A DNA stretch of 25,441 nucleotides from an uncultured Collinsella sp. (GCA_900549535.1 UROR01000018.1:1-25441), one strand, 5' to 3'; positions 7,240-15,395 are shown, counted from the stretch's first letter. Program-made: numbers and translations. Notes: generated by a model not told the origin, from the letters alone.

Positions 7240-7818
7240 ATGCAGGAGCTTGAGGATCGTATTCGCCATGACGGCATCGTAAAGGCCGGTAACGTCCTTA
7301 AGGTTGATGCCTTCCTCAACCACCAGTGCGACGTTGAGTTGTTCGACCACATGGGCGCCGAGTGGGCCCGTCTGTTCAAGGATGTCGAGATCAACAAGAT
7401 CCTGACGATCGAGGCTTCGGGCATTGGCATGGCTTGCATCGCGGCCCAGCATTTTGGCGGCGTGCCGGTTGTCTTTGCCAAGAAGGCGCAGTCCATCAAC
7501 CTCGACGGCGAGCAGTATGCCACGACCATCTACTCCTTTACCAAGCAGAAGGAGTATCCGGTCATCGTTGGCAAGCGTTTCCTGTCCGAGGGCGACAAGG
7601 TCCTGATCATCGACGACTTCTTGGCCAACGGCTGCGCGCTCGAGGGCCTTATCAAAATCTGCGAGGCTGCGGGCGCCGAGGTTGCCGGCATTGGCATCGC
7701 CGTTGAGAAGGGCTTCCAGGGCGGTGGCGATAAGCTCCGCGAGCGCGGCTTCCGTGTTGAGAGCCTGGCCCGTATCGCCGATATGGACTGCGATACCGGC
7801 GAGATCACCTTCGCCTAA
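7240..7818 (+). CDS. xpt: Xanthine phosphoribosyltransferase
   Basis: This 192-residue protein matches Xpt in length and sequence. It starts MQELEDRIRHDGIVKAGNVLKVDAFLNHQ-type and has the PRPP-binding loop VLIIDDFLANGCA (around residues 122-134) with its acidic pair. The enzyme converts xanthine and PRPP to XMP in purine salvage. AAGGGG lies 7 bases before the ATG. The 157 bases upstream (7083-7239) hold no recognisable purine riboswitch; a TAGACT at 7179-7184 may be a -10. The gene is followed by its own terminator. Confidence 0.92.
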   Translation: MQELEDRIRHDGIVKAGNVLKVDAFLNHQCDVELFDHMGAEWARLFKDVEINKILTIEASGIGMACIAAQHFGGVPVVFAKKAQSINLDGEQYATTIYSFTKQKEYPVIVGKRFLSEGDKVLIIDDFLANGCALEGLIKICEAAGAEVAGIGIAVEKGFQGGGDKLRERGFRVESLARIADMDCDTGEITFA

Positions 7819-7846
7819 GCGCGCAACACAAGCGATTGGTATGCGA

Positions 7847-7881
7847 TGTGACAAAGGGACTTTCCCTTTGTCACATTTTTT
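7847..7881 (+). terminator. Terminator of xpt
   Basis: A perfect 13-bp stem (TGTGACAAAGGGA at 7847-7859, TCCCTTTGTCACA at 7863-7875) with a 3-base loop is followed by six Ts. Confidence 0.95.
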
Positions 7882-7901
7882 GTATGAGGGGAGGTGTTGA
7901 T

Positions 7902-8282
7902 ATGGATGAGAACAAGATGGGATGGCGCGAGTATGCACGCTATGCCGAGATGTCGGTCGAGGAGTTGGCGCGCGATTGCGAGGTGCAGGTGTTTCGCGCG
8001 ACAGGTCCGGGCGGACAGGGCGTGAACACGACGGACTCTGCGGTGCGCATGAAACATGGGCCCACGGGGATTGTCGTGACGGCGCGCGAGAGCCGTAGCC
8101 AGTTTCAGAATCGCAGCTGCTGTTTGCGTAAGCTGAGGGCAGAGCTTGAGCGTCGTGGCCGTCCGCCGCGCCGACGCGTAAAGACCAAGGTGCCTCAGCG
8201 CTCTCGCCAGCGCAGGCTCAATGACAAGCACTTCAACGCCATTAAAAAGGCCAACCGTCGCAAGCCGGGCAGCGACGAATAG
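7902..8282 (+). CDS. Peptide chain release factor-like protein (GGQ domain, ArfB-like)
   Basis: This 126-residue protein has the catalytic GGQ motif of class-I release factors (TGPGGQGVNTTDSAVRM, GGQ at residues 37-39) and a very basic C-terminal tail rich in Arg/Lys. It lacks the codon-recognition domain of RF1/RF2. This is the layout of ArfB/YaeJ and related short peptidyl-tRNA hydrolases that rescue stalled ribosomes. The tail could enter the empty mRNA channel as in ArfB, but family placement between ArfB and other GGQ-only proteins is uncertain. The start at 7902 follows GGGGAGG with 7 bases of spacing. It sits immediately after the xpt terminator. Confidence 0.82.
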   Translation: MDENKMGWREYARYAEMSVEELARDCEVQVFRATGPGGQGVNTTDSAVRMKHGPTGIVVTARESRSQFQNRSCCLRKLRAELERRGRPPRRRVKTKVPQRSRQRRLNDKHFNAIKKANRRKPGSDE

Positions 8283-8287
8283 CTTCC

Positions 8288-9331
8288 TCATAAGTTGCGG
8301 TGAAATAGGGATTGTTTTGCGGCTTTAGCTGCATAAACAGTCCCTATTTCACCGCAACTTAGGTGGGGCTGGCGGGTGGGGTGCCAGACGTGGAGGGCGC
8401 CGGCGAGGACGTCGACCTCGATGCGCGAGGCGACAACGGGCTCGCCGTCGGCCTGGATGGGGTAGTCGGGCTCCTCAAAGGTAAGCTCGGCATGGCGACA
8501 GCGGCGCATGCGAACCGGTGGCAGCTTGGTATGGTGGCCATCTTTGGCCGAAAGGAACATGGGAAGCGCGACCGCGCGCGGAACGGGGCCGCAGGCGTAG
8601 CAGACGTCGAGTATGCCGTCGCACGGGTCGGCGTCGGGACAGATGCGATAGCCCGAGCCATAGGTGGGTCCCAGCTGGATGGCCATGATAATCGCCCGCA
8701 CGCGCTCGGCTGGCGCGCCATCAAAGCTAATGGTCATGGGGTAGTTGCGGTAGCGCAGACCAAACTGCTCAAGTCCCGAGAGGGTGTAGAGCGGAGCGCC
8801 CGTCAAGCCGGTCTTTTTGCGCAGCTCAGTGGTGCCCAGACCGATGGCGGCATCGATCCCGACCGAAAGCGTTTGGTCGTAGTACTCAACGGAAGCCTCG
8901 CCGCTACCTCTTGCGGGGTTCCACGAGCGAATGCGCCCGATGTCCTGACGCTGCAGCTCACAGGTGAGCAGCGCGCCAAAATCCTTGCCGGAGAAATCGT
9001 CGATGCCGAGCGTCTGGGCAAAATCGTTGCCGGAGCCCACGGGCAGGACGGCAAGCGCCGGTCGAACCGCCTCTTCTTGCGCCATCAAGCCATTGACGAC
9101 CTCGTGGATCACGCCGTCGCCGCCGAGTGCGATAACCGTGCGGTAGCCCTGGGCCTGTGCGGCAAGCTCCTTGGCATGCCCCGCGCGTTCGGTCAGCACC
9201 AAGTCAAACTGGGATGCGCGCGCGGTCATGTCCAAAAAGCGCTGCAGGCGCTCAGCGACCTCGCGCGCCGCACCCGACTGGGCGGCGGGGTTGGCGATGA
9301 TGAGCGTGCGACCAAAATCAGTTACGTGCAT
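8288..9331 (-). CDS. Diacylglycerol/sphingosine kinase-family protein (DgkB/YegS-like)
   Basis: This 347-residue protein has the catalytic-domain signatures of the DAG kinase family: TLIIANPAAQSG at the N-terminus, ALGGDGVIHEVVNGL and LPVGSGNDFAQTLGI. The family phosphorylates lipid substrates at the membrane using ATP. The start at 9331 (MHVTDF) follows GGGAG with 7 bases of spacing; an upstream extension lacks support. Oddly, about the last 23 residues (from HLSCGEIG to FHRNL) and the TGA stop are read through the palindromic repeat at 8291-8361, so the native C-terminus has probably been replaced or extended. It follows the ClC gene on the same strand by 87 bases and may be co-transcribed. 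Confidence 0.85.
   Translation of the reverse strand: MHVTDFGRTLIIANPAAQSGAAREVAERLQRFLDMTARASQFDLVLTERAGHAKELAAQAQGYRTVIALGGDGVIHEVVNGLMAQEEAVRPALAVLPVGSGNDFAQTLGIDDFSGKDFGALLTCELQRQDIGRIRSWNPARGSGEASVEYYDQTLSVGIDAAIGLGTTELRKKTGLTGAPLYTLSGLEQFGLRYRNYPMTISFDGAPAERVRAIIMAIQLGPTYGSGYRICPDADPCDGILDVCYACGPVPRAVALPMFLSAKDGHHTKLPPVRMRRCRHAELTFEEPDYPIQADGEPVVASRIEVDVLAGALHVWHPTRQPHLSCGEIGTVYAAKAAKQSLFHRNL
8291..8361. repeat. 71-nt palindromic repeat (AAGTTGCGGTGAAATA family)
   Basis: The arms at 8291-8311 and 8341-8361 are a perfect 21-bp inverted repeat containing AAGTTGCGGTGAAATAGGG. The interior also largely pairs (TGTTT with AAACA, GCT with AGC), so nearly the whole element folds on itself. A second, partial copy is at 25404-25441. 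It lies between two convergent genes and overlaps the 3' end of the kinase gene. Confidence 0.9.
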
Positions 9332-9418
9332 GGGGCGACTCCCGGCGTATGACGTGACGGTGCGGTCGCGCTCAGGTCGAATTGCCCCCGATTGTGGCTG
9401 CACGGCGAATACTTACGT

Positions 9419-10840
9419 CTACTCTATCAGGTCGTTGTGGCGCTCGATAGCATCCGCTACCGTACCGCCCTCATCCACAATAAGCGAACGACGCTTGGGT
9501 GAGATAATGCGCTGGGCGGGGTACACGCCGCGGTGGCCGCCGACGAGATAGCTGATAAAGGCCACGATGACAAAGAATCCGGCGGCCGTGCCGTGGAACA
9601 GATCGATGGCCATCATGCAGGTGGTGATGGGCACGTTGAGGCCGGCGCAGAACACGCCGAGCATACCCAGCGCTGCCAGAAAGCTGGGGTCGATTCCGAC
9701 GAGGCAACCGATCCAGCCGCCGAGCGCCGCACCGATACCAAACAGGGGCGTGACCTCGCCTCCTTGGAAGCCGGCGCCCAGGGTGAGCGCCGTCACCACG
9801 AGCTTGATGGCTGCGTCGGCAAGGGTCGTGTTACCGGCGAACCCGGCACCCGAGAGCCAGGTGGCAAGGCCGGCATACTTCCAGGCGTCGAGCATCGCGT
9901 AGGCCGCGAGCACTACGAGCGCGCCCACGAGTGCGCGAGCAATATAGTTGGTGGTAGAACGACCGTACAGGATTTTGACGGTTCGAACCGACCAGGCAAA
10001 GAGGCGTGCCGTCAGACCGAAGATGATGGCGCTGATAACAACGATGACGACCGTTGTGGGCGTCATAGCGGGAACGCTGGCGATGACATTCGCTTCGTAC
10101 TCGGTACCCAGGGCAAGTGATGTAAAGTAGCCGGTAAACGAGGCGACCAGGCAGTAGATGCCCGCGGTGTAGTCGATCTTGCCGATAAAGCACATCTCCA
10201 TGCCAAAGAAGGCTCCGGCGAGGGGTGAACCGAATACGGCGCCAAAGGCCGACGAGATGCCGGCGAGCATGAGGTCGTGGTGGTCATGCTTTTTGAGGTG
10301 GGCGAGGCTCGAGATGTTGCTGGCGATGGTGCCGCCAATCTGCACCGCGGCGCCCTCGCGGCCGGCCGATCCGCCTGTTAGGTGCGTGAGTGTGGAGCAG
10401 ACGAAGGTGAGGACGGCCATGCGCATATGGATAAGGCGTGTGCCCAGGGCGGAGTCGATGACCAGGTTGTTACCTCGTTTGGCGGCAAGGCCGTGGTTTT
10501 TGTACACCCATGCGGTGGCAACGCCCACAACGGGAAGCAACGCGTAAATCCACACGTGGTGCTCGCGATAATCGGTCGCGATATTCAGCGAGGCCAAAAA
10601 TGCCCAAGCGGCAACACCCATGGCGAGCGAGACGATGACGACGAGCGCGAGCAGTTTGGCGCTTGCAAACAGGTTGCGGGCGTTGCGGCGTGTGTCGGCG
10701 GCCAAGAGCTGCTCGGAGCGGGTGAGTTGACGCCTGCCGGCCATGATGACGTCGCTAAGGGAGAAAAAGCCGCCATCGTCGAGCGGCTGGGAATGATCCT
10801 GCGCTTCGTTTGCGCTTTCGGGTTTGTTGTTATGAGCCAT
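9419..10840 (-). CDS. ClC-family anion channel/antiporter, possibly fluoride-type
   Basis: This 473-residue membrane protein has the ClC family pattern: GGSAGREGAAVQIGG (the GREGx segment with the gating glutamate), the GAGFQGGEVTPLFGIGAALG helix-N region, and many hydrophobic helices. Instead of the chloride-type GSGIP segment it has AKRGNNLVID, which resembles the GNNL segment I associate with the fluoride/proton antiporter branch (CLC-F). That assignment is by memory and moderate. No fluoride riboswitch was recognised upstream. A cytoplasmic N-terminus of about 70 residues precedes the first helix. The ATG at 10840 follows AGAGGA by 4-5 bases; the GNNL and GREG parts argue for an intact protein. 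Confidence 0.85.
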   Translation of the reverse strand: MAHNNKPESANEAQDHSQPLDDGGFFSLSDVIMAGRRQLTRSEQLLAADTRRNARNLFASAKLLALVVIVSLAMGVAAWAFLASLNIATDYREHHVWIYALLPVVGVATAWVYKNHGLAAKRGNNLVIDSALGTRLIHMRMAVLTFVCSTLTHLTGGSAGREGAAVQIGGTIASNISSLAHLKKHDHHDLMLAGISSAFGAVFGSPLAGAFFGMEMCFIGKIDYTAGIYCLVASFTGYFTSLALGTEYEANVIASVPAMTPTTVVIVVISAIIFGLTARLFAWSVRTVKILYGRSTTNYIARALVGALVVLAAYAMLDAWKYAGLATWLSGAGFAGNTTLADAAIKLVVTALTLGAGFQGGEVTPLFGIGAALGGWIGCLVGIDPSFLAALGMLGVFCAGLNVPITTCMMAIDLFHGTAAGFFVIVAFISYLVGGHRGVYPAQRIISPKRRSLIVDEGGTVADAIERHNDLIE

Positions 10841-10869
10841 ATATTCCTCTTTTAGGTTGCAACGCAAGC

Positions 10870-10875
10870 ATTATA
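10870..10875 (-). promoter_or_regulatory. -10 box of the ClC gene
   Basis: On the minus strand TATAAT occurs at 10875-10870, about 30 bases before the ATG, leaving a short leader. No good -35 is seen at 16-18 bases. Confidence 0.4.
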
Positions 10876-10987
10876 AAACGTGGCAAGCGCGACGAGCCGG
10901 TGGGTTGCTTTCCATTCTGTTTCGCGGCTTGCGGCCGACAGGTGTATTTGCGGGTACAGGCCAAATCGCGGTCGCGCGTCGGGGGAT

Positions 10988-10993
10988 TATACT
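10988..10993 (+). promoter_or_regulatory. Possible -10 box for moeA
   Basis: TATACT lies 58 bases before the moeA ATG in the divergent region. The -35 match is poor, so this is tentative. Confidence 0.3.
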
Positions 10994-11051
10994 GAGACAA
11001 GCATAAAGAATCGGCGTCCCTGTTGTGCGCCGTGGCATTAAAGAGGTGCAT

Positions 11052-12314
11052 ATGGCAGAGAAACTCATTCCGCTGGAGGACGCGCAGTCGATCGTTCTGT
11101 CGCACGTTGCTCCGACCGATCTCGTCGAGATTCCCGTGTGGCAGGCCGCCGGTCTTCCCTTGGCCGAGGACGCGGTGGCCGATATCGACATCTCGCCGTT
11201 TGCCAACAGCGCTATGGACGGATATGCCGTGCGCTCGGCGGACTTGGCGCAGGCGTCTGGTGAGACGCCGGTGACGCTCGACGTTATCGGACACGAGGCA
11301 GCGGGCCATGTCTTTGAGGGCGTGGTCGGCACGGGCGAGACCGTCCGCATCATGACGGGCGCGCCGGTGCCCGAGGGTGCTGACGCCGTAGTGAAATACG
11401 AGATCGTCGACGTGCTTGACGGCGATGGCAACGAGGGCTCGCACGTTCGCTTCTCGGCGCCGGCCAAGGTAGGGGAGAACGTTCGCTCTGCCGCCGAGGA
11501 GGCCCATGCCGGCGATGCTGTGATGCGCGCCGGCGAGGTCGTGGCTCCGGCGGGCGCGGGTCTGCTGGCAAGCGCCGGATACGCGAGCGTGAAGGTGCAC
11601 GCTGCCCCACGTGTGGGCATTATCTCGCTGGGCACGGAACTGGTCGCACCGAGTAAGGTGCCGGCGCGCGGTCAGATTCGCGATTCCAACTCGTCGGCGT
11701 TGATGGCCGAAGCACTCGATGCCGGCGCCGAGCCCGTGTTCTACGGCATTGCGCCCGACGATGAGCAGGCGATTGCCGAACTGGTGCATCGCGCCGTGCA
11801 GGAGTGCGATTTTGTCATTACGAGCGGCGGCGCCTCGGCGGGCGATTACGACTACGTGACGGCGCTCGTCCGGCGCGAGGGCGAGGTGCTGTTTGACCGC
11901 ATTTCGATGCGTCCGGGCAAGGCCATCACGTTTGGCTTGCTCGGGGGTAAGCCCTACCTGGGGCTTTCAGGCAATCCGGCCGCGGCGTATGTGGGCTTTG
12001 AGATGCTCGCGCGCCCGGCGATTCGCAAGATGCGTGGTTTTGCCGAGGGGGCGCGCCCCGTGCAGCGAGCGGTTCTTACCCACGGTGTGAAAAAGCGCCA
12101 GGACCGACGCTTCTTCGATCGCGCCACGGTTTTGCGCGACCCCGAGACCGATGAGCTGCTGGTGACCGAGGCCAAGACGCAGAATTCGGCGCTGCTCGGC
12201 ACGATGCAGCGTGCCAACTGTCTGCTGCGTATTGACGAAGGGCCGTGTGAGCTCAAGGCAGGCGACGTCGTGGATGTCGTGCGTGTCGACCTGCCCGAGG
12301 GAACGGTGTTGTAG
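11052..12314 (+). CDS. moeA: Molybdopterin molybdotransferase
   Basis: This 420-residue protein has MoeA features: an N-terminal domain with NSAMDGYAVRSADL, then VRIMTGAPVPEGADAVV. The MoCF (MogA-like) domain follows with GIISLGTELV, GQIRDSNSSAL and TSGGASAGDYDYV, and a beta-barrel C-terminal domain closes it. MoeA inserts molybdate into adenylated molybdopterin to give molybdenum cofactor. The ATG at 11052 follows AGAGG by 5 bases. Its TAG stop forms part of the ribosome binding site of mogA (10-base gap), so the two are translationally close. The modABC genes 700 bases downstream supply the metal. Confidence 0.93.
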   Translation: MAEKLIPLEDAQSIVLSHVAPTDLVEIPVWQAAGLPLAEDAVADIDISPFANSAMDGYAVRSADLAQASGETPVTLDVIGHEAAGHVFEGVVGTGETVRIMTGAPVPEGADAVVKYEIVDVLDGDGNEGSHVRFSAPAKVGENVRSAAEEAHAGDAVMRAGEVVAPAGAGLLASAGYASVKVHAAPRVGIISLGTELVAPSKVPARGQIRDSNSSALMAEALDAGAEPVFYGIAPDDEQAIAELVHRAVQECDFVITSGGASAGDYDYVTALVRREGEVLFDRISMRPGKAITFGLLGGKPYLGLSGNPAAAYVGFEMLARPAIRKMRGFAEGARPVQRAVLTHGVKKRQDRRFFDRATVLRDPETDELLVTEAKTQNSALLGTMQRANCLLRIDEGPCELKAGDVVDVVRVDLPEGTVL

Positions 12315-12324
12315 GAGGAATGCT

Positions 12325-12804
12325 ATGGAGCTGAAGATTTCGATTGTGACGTGCTCGGATACGCGCGATCTTGCCCAGGACGAGGCTGGAGCTGCACTCG
12401 AGGAACTTATCGAGGCGCAGGGCTGGACGGTCGCCTCACATGTGGTCGTGCGCGATGACGTCAGCGAGATTGGTGATGCCATTGTGGAAGCCGCCGATGA
12501 GTGCCACGCCAATGTCGTGCTCACCTGCGGCGGCACGGGGCTTTCGATGCGCGATGTGACGCCCGAGGCGACGCGTGCCGTCTGCGACCGCGATGTGCCG
12601 GGTATTGCAGAGGCAATTCGTGCGTACTCGATGACCAAGACGCGCCGCGCTATGCTCTCGCGTGCTATTTGCATGCAACGAGGTCATACACTTGTCGTAA
12701 ACTTTCCCGGTTCCACGAAGGCCGCCCGCGAAAGCTGGGAGGCCATAGCGGACCAGCTGGAGCACGCGGCTCAGATGACAGCGGGCGGCGGACATACCAA
12801 CTAA
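12325..12804 (+). CDS. mogA: Molybdopterin adenylyltransferase (MogA/MoaB family)
   Basis: This 159-residue protein is a stand-alone MoCF domain: ISIVTCSDTRD at the N-terminus, LTCGGTGLSMRDVTPEATRA (the GGTG molybdopterin-binding loop), and VVNFPGSTKAA near the C-terminus. The enzyme adenylates molybdopterin before MoeA adds molybdenum. The TAGGAGGAA ribosome site overlaps the moeA stop, so they form one operon. MogA and MoaB cannot be separated reliably by eye; pairing with moeA favours this role. Confidence 0.9.
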   Translation: MELKISIVTCSDTRDLAQDEAGAALEELIEAQGWTVASHVVVRDDVSEIGDAIVEAADECHANVVLTCGGTGLSMRDVTPEATRAVCDRDVPGIAEAIRAYSMTKTRRAMLSRAICMQRGHTLVVNFPGSTKAARESWEAIADQLEHAAQMTAGGGHTN

Positions 12805-12820
12805 GCTATTTACCTGCGGT

Positions 12821-12854
12821 GGGGCGACCTTATCGGTCGCTCCGCTTTTGTTTT
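12821..12854 (+). terminator. Terminator of moeA-mogA
   Basis: The stem GGGGCGACC (12821-12829) and GGTCGCTCC (12835-12843) has one G-T pair and a 5-base loop. It is followed by GCTTTTGTTTT. It separates the cofactor genes from modABC. Confidence 0.88.
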
Positions 12855-12894
12855 CCGCCGAATCGACGCCGAGGTGTACGGTAACTCGAAACTA

Positions 12895-12960
12895 TATTCT
12901 CAGCGAGAATAATTTCTCACTAACATTATTCGCGCAAAAGTATAATCTGATTGCAGATTA
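12895..12960 (+). promoter_or_regulatory. modABC promoter with flanking palindromes
   Basis: A good -10, TATAAT (12941-12946), lies 60 bases before modA. Three symmetric sites surround it. TATTCTC-AGC-GAGAATA (12895-12911) is upstream. AATAAT/ATTATT (12908-12913 and 12925-12930) covers the -35 area. TAATCTG-ATTG-CAGATTA (12943-12960) overlaps the -10 and probable start site. The -35 is poor, which fits a regulated promoter. A ModE-like repressor is plausible, but the sites do not match the E. coli ModE box as I remember it. Confidence 0.6.
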
Positions 12961-13006
12961 AAGCCCGCGGTGGGGTACCCGGGCACAAGGTCCGAAAGGG
13001 TTGAAT

Positions 13007-13882
13007 ATGTTCGATATGGTTTCTCGCCGCGGATTCGTCTCGCTTTCTGCTGTCGCCGCTGCCGGCCTTGGTCTTGCTGGCTGCTCGGGCAGCAAGACGT
13101 CCGAGCCGGCCGGATCCGATGCCGGCTCCGCCAAGTCTTCCTCTAAGAAGAAGGCTGTCGAGCTGCAGGTCTTTGCCGCCAACTCGCTCGAGAAGGCCCT
13201 GCCCGAGGTTCAGGAGCTCTACACCGAGCAGACCGGCACTACGTTTGCCGACACGCAGTTTAAGGCGTCTGGCGACCTTGTCGAGCAGATGCGCGCCGGT
13301 GCCGCCGTCGACGTGCTCATCACGGCCTCCAAGGGCACCATGGACGACGCCGAGGCCGCCGAGCTCGTCGATACCGATACCCGCGAGGACATGTTCGTCA
13401 ACGACCTTGTGATCATTCGCGCCGAGGGCTCCGACACCAAGGTCGAGGCCATCGCCGACGTCGCGAATCTGGACGGCAAGATCGCCATTGGCGACGCCAA
13501 GACCGTTCCCGCCGGCAAGTACGCCAACCAGGCGCTGGCTTCTGTGGGCCTCTACACCGGCACCGAGGGCGACGACGGCGAGTACGCGCCTGAGATCGCC
13601 GACAAGGTAGCCCTGGCTGACAAAGTTGGTACCGCCGCCGCCTATGTGTCCACGGGCGACTGCGTGGCTGGCTTTGTCTATAGCTCCGACATCTTCCGCT
13701 ACGACGGTGTCGAGGAGGCCTTCGTGTGCCCCGAGGATTCGCACAAGCCCATCGTGTATCCGGGTGCCGTTGCCGAGAGCTCCGAGCATGCCGACGAGGC
13801 CAAGGCGTTTATCGACTTTTGCCTGTCGAACAAGAAGGCCCAGAAGATTTGGGCCAAGTACGGCTTTGAGCTTTCCGAGTAG
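13007..13882 (+). CDS. modA: Molybdate ABC transporter, substrate-binding lipoprotein
   Basis: This 291-residue protein begins with SRRGFVSLSAVAAAGLGLAGC, a twin-arginine-like signal followed by a lipobox (LAGC, lipid Cys about residue 26), so it is likely Tat-exported and anchored outside the membrane. A Ser/Lys-rich linker follows. The body is ModA-like: VFAANSLEKALPEV, DTQFKASGDLVEQM, DVLITASKGTMDDA, GDAKTVPAGKYANQAL, DCVAGFVYSSDI. It binds molybdate or tungstate. ATG 13007 follows GAAAGGG by 6 bases. modB follows after 67 bases. Confidence 0.92.
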   Translation: MFDMVSRRGFVSLSAVAAAGLGLAGCSGSKTSEPAGSDAGSAKSSSKKKAVELQVFAANSLEKALPEVQELYTEQTGTTFADTQFKASGDLVEQMRAGAAVDVLITASKGTMDDAEAAELVDTDTREDMFVNDLVIIRAEGSDTKVEAIADVANLDGKIAIGDAKTVPAGKYANQALASVGLYTGTEGDDGEYAPEIADKVALADKVGTAAAYVSTGDCVAGFVYSSDIFRYDGVEEAFVCPEDSHKPIVYPGAVAESSEHADEAKAFIDFCLSNKKAQKIWAKYGFELSE

Positions 13883-13949
13883 TGCGGCTTGGCGCGATAA
13901 TTCCATCGTTTTTGTTTCACTCCGTCCTTGTATTCGCTTGGAGCTTTTC

Positions 13950-15392
13950 GTGCTTAATAGATTCCGCATGCTTGTCGCCTGTGCTTTGACCTTTGCGCTT
14001 TGCTGGGCGCCGGGATTTGCGTTTGCTGGGGACGCTGAGGACGGGGCCCAGGTTGCTGCGACCGCTCATGGGCTTTCCTATGGGATTGAGGGTTTTGAGC
14101 GGTTGGCCAAGGGGACCGCTCGTGCCATGGAGGGCCAGCCTGAGGGCTACCGGTTTCCCGTTGACGAGGACGTGGACCTTGTAGTGGCGCCTGCTGCCGA
14201 TCGCGTTATGGTGTGGATATCGCCCAAGGCGGTTGAGAAGTATGGATTGGATCCGCAGGATAACGAGTGCGTATCGGGTCTCAAGGCCCTCGTCTGTGAG
14301 CTCGACAGCGCAAACTGCATGGGAGGTTCGCAGCTAGGGGACGTGGATCTTCCTTGGTATGTGACGGCGGAAACAACGTTTGATGCCGGCGGGTATACCT
14401 ATGGCTTTGACGAGCGCGGTGCGGATGGGGACCGCTATGTAGTGATTGCATCAGCCTCGGGTGATGCCAAGGGCGGCGCGCGTTGGCTTGATAGCGCTCA
14501 AATGGTAGAAGCATCGTCCGTCGTGTTGCGGGATGAGCAGGGGCCCTTGACCTCTCTGGCCTCCTTTTTGGGCGACATCGACTATCGCCCGCTTTGGGTG
14601 TCCATTAAAACGAGCGGCCTTGCCCTGCTGATCTCCTTTGCGCTGGGCCTGTTCGCCGCGTGGAAGACTATGGGTACCTCGAGCCGCATCAAGGGCCTGC
14701 TCGATTCGGTCTTTACGATTCCTATGGTGCTGCCGCCCACGGTCTGCGGCTTTCTGCTCCTCATGCTGTTTGGCTGCTCGACCGGGGTGGGCCAGTGGCT
14801 CATTGCGCACGGCATCTCGATTGTCTTTACGTGGCCCGCGGCGGTGATCTCTGCCGTGGTGGTGTCGTTCCCGCTCGTCTATCGTACGGCACTCGGAGCC
14901 TTCGAGAGCCTCGACACGCAGATGCTCGATGCGGCGCGCACGCTGGGCTGGTCCGAGCGTCGCATCTTTACCAAGCTTATGATGCCGCTTGGCTGGCCCT
15001 CGATTGCCGCCGGCACGGTGCTCGCCTTTGCCCGCGCGATGGGCGAGTTTGGCTGCACCCTGTTTTTTGCGGGCAACTACGCCGGCATTACCCAGACCAT
15101 CCCCATCGCCATTTACTTTGAGTGGATGGGCGGCAACACCTCGGTGGCCCTCTTTTGGGTCGCCGTCGTGATCGTGTTTAGTTTCCTGGTCATCCTGTTC
15201 ATCAACATGTACACGGCGCATTCGCAAAAGTATCGCGAACGGGGCCTTTCCCGTGCGGAGCGCAAGCAGGCCAAAGAGTTTGCCGGACAGGGCGATTCGC
15301 TCGATCCGGCGGGCGGCGATGCCTTGCGTATCGATCGCGAGGCGCTGGCCGAGCTCATGCGCGATGATGCTGCGCCGCAGGGAGGTCTATAG
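13950..15392 (+). CDS. modB: Molybdate ABC transporter permease with extra N-terminal extracytoplasmic domain
   Basis: The C-terminal 270 residues are a normal ModB: about five membrane helices and the cytoplasmic EAA loop (GAFESLDTQMLDAARTLGWS) that contacts ModC. Before it, residues 1-26 form a signal peptide (ALTFALCWAPGFAFA, then GD) and about residues 27-210 form a soluble domain with no family I recognise. ModB proteins are usually about 225-270 residues; this is 480. With five core helices starting outside, the topology stays consistent with the EAA loop inside. GTG 13950 is preferred because TTGGAG precedes it by 6 bases; ATG 13968 would shorten the signal peptide. The extra domain may interact with ModA. 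Confidence 0.87.
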   Translation: MLNRFRMLVACALTFALCWAPGFAFAGDAEDGAQVAATAHGLSYGIEGFERLAKGTARAMEGQPEGYRFPVDEDVDLVVAPAADRVMVWISPKAVEKYGLDPQDNECVSGLKALVCELDSANCMGGSQLGDVDLPWYVTAETTFDAGGYTYGFDERGADGDRYVVIASASGDAKGGARWLDSAQMVEASSVVLRDEQGPLTSLASFLGDIDYRPLWVSIKTSGLALLISFALGLFAAWKTMGTSSRIKGLLDSVFTIPMVLPPTVCGFLLLMLFGCSTGVGQWLIAHGISIVFTWPAAVISAVVVSFPLVYRTALGAFESLDTQMLDAARTLGWSERRIFTKLMMPLGWPSIAAGTVLAFARAMGEFGCTLFFAGNYAGITQTIPIAIYFEWMGGNTSVALFWVAVVIVFSFLVILFINMYTAHSQKYRERGLSRAERKQAKEFAGQGDSLDPAGGDALRIDREALAELMRDDAAPQGGL

Positions 15393-15395
15393 GTC

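Noticed and set aside
10841..11051. Fluoride riboswitch before the ClC gene
   Set aside because: No match to the crcB-motif pattern on the minus strand.
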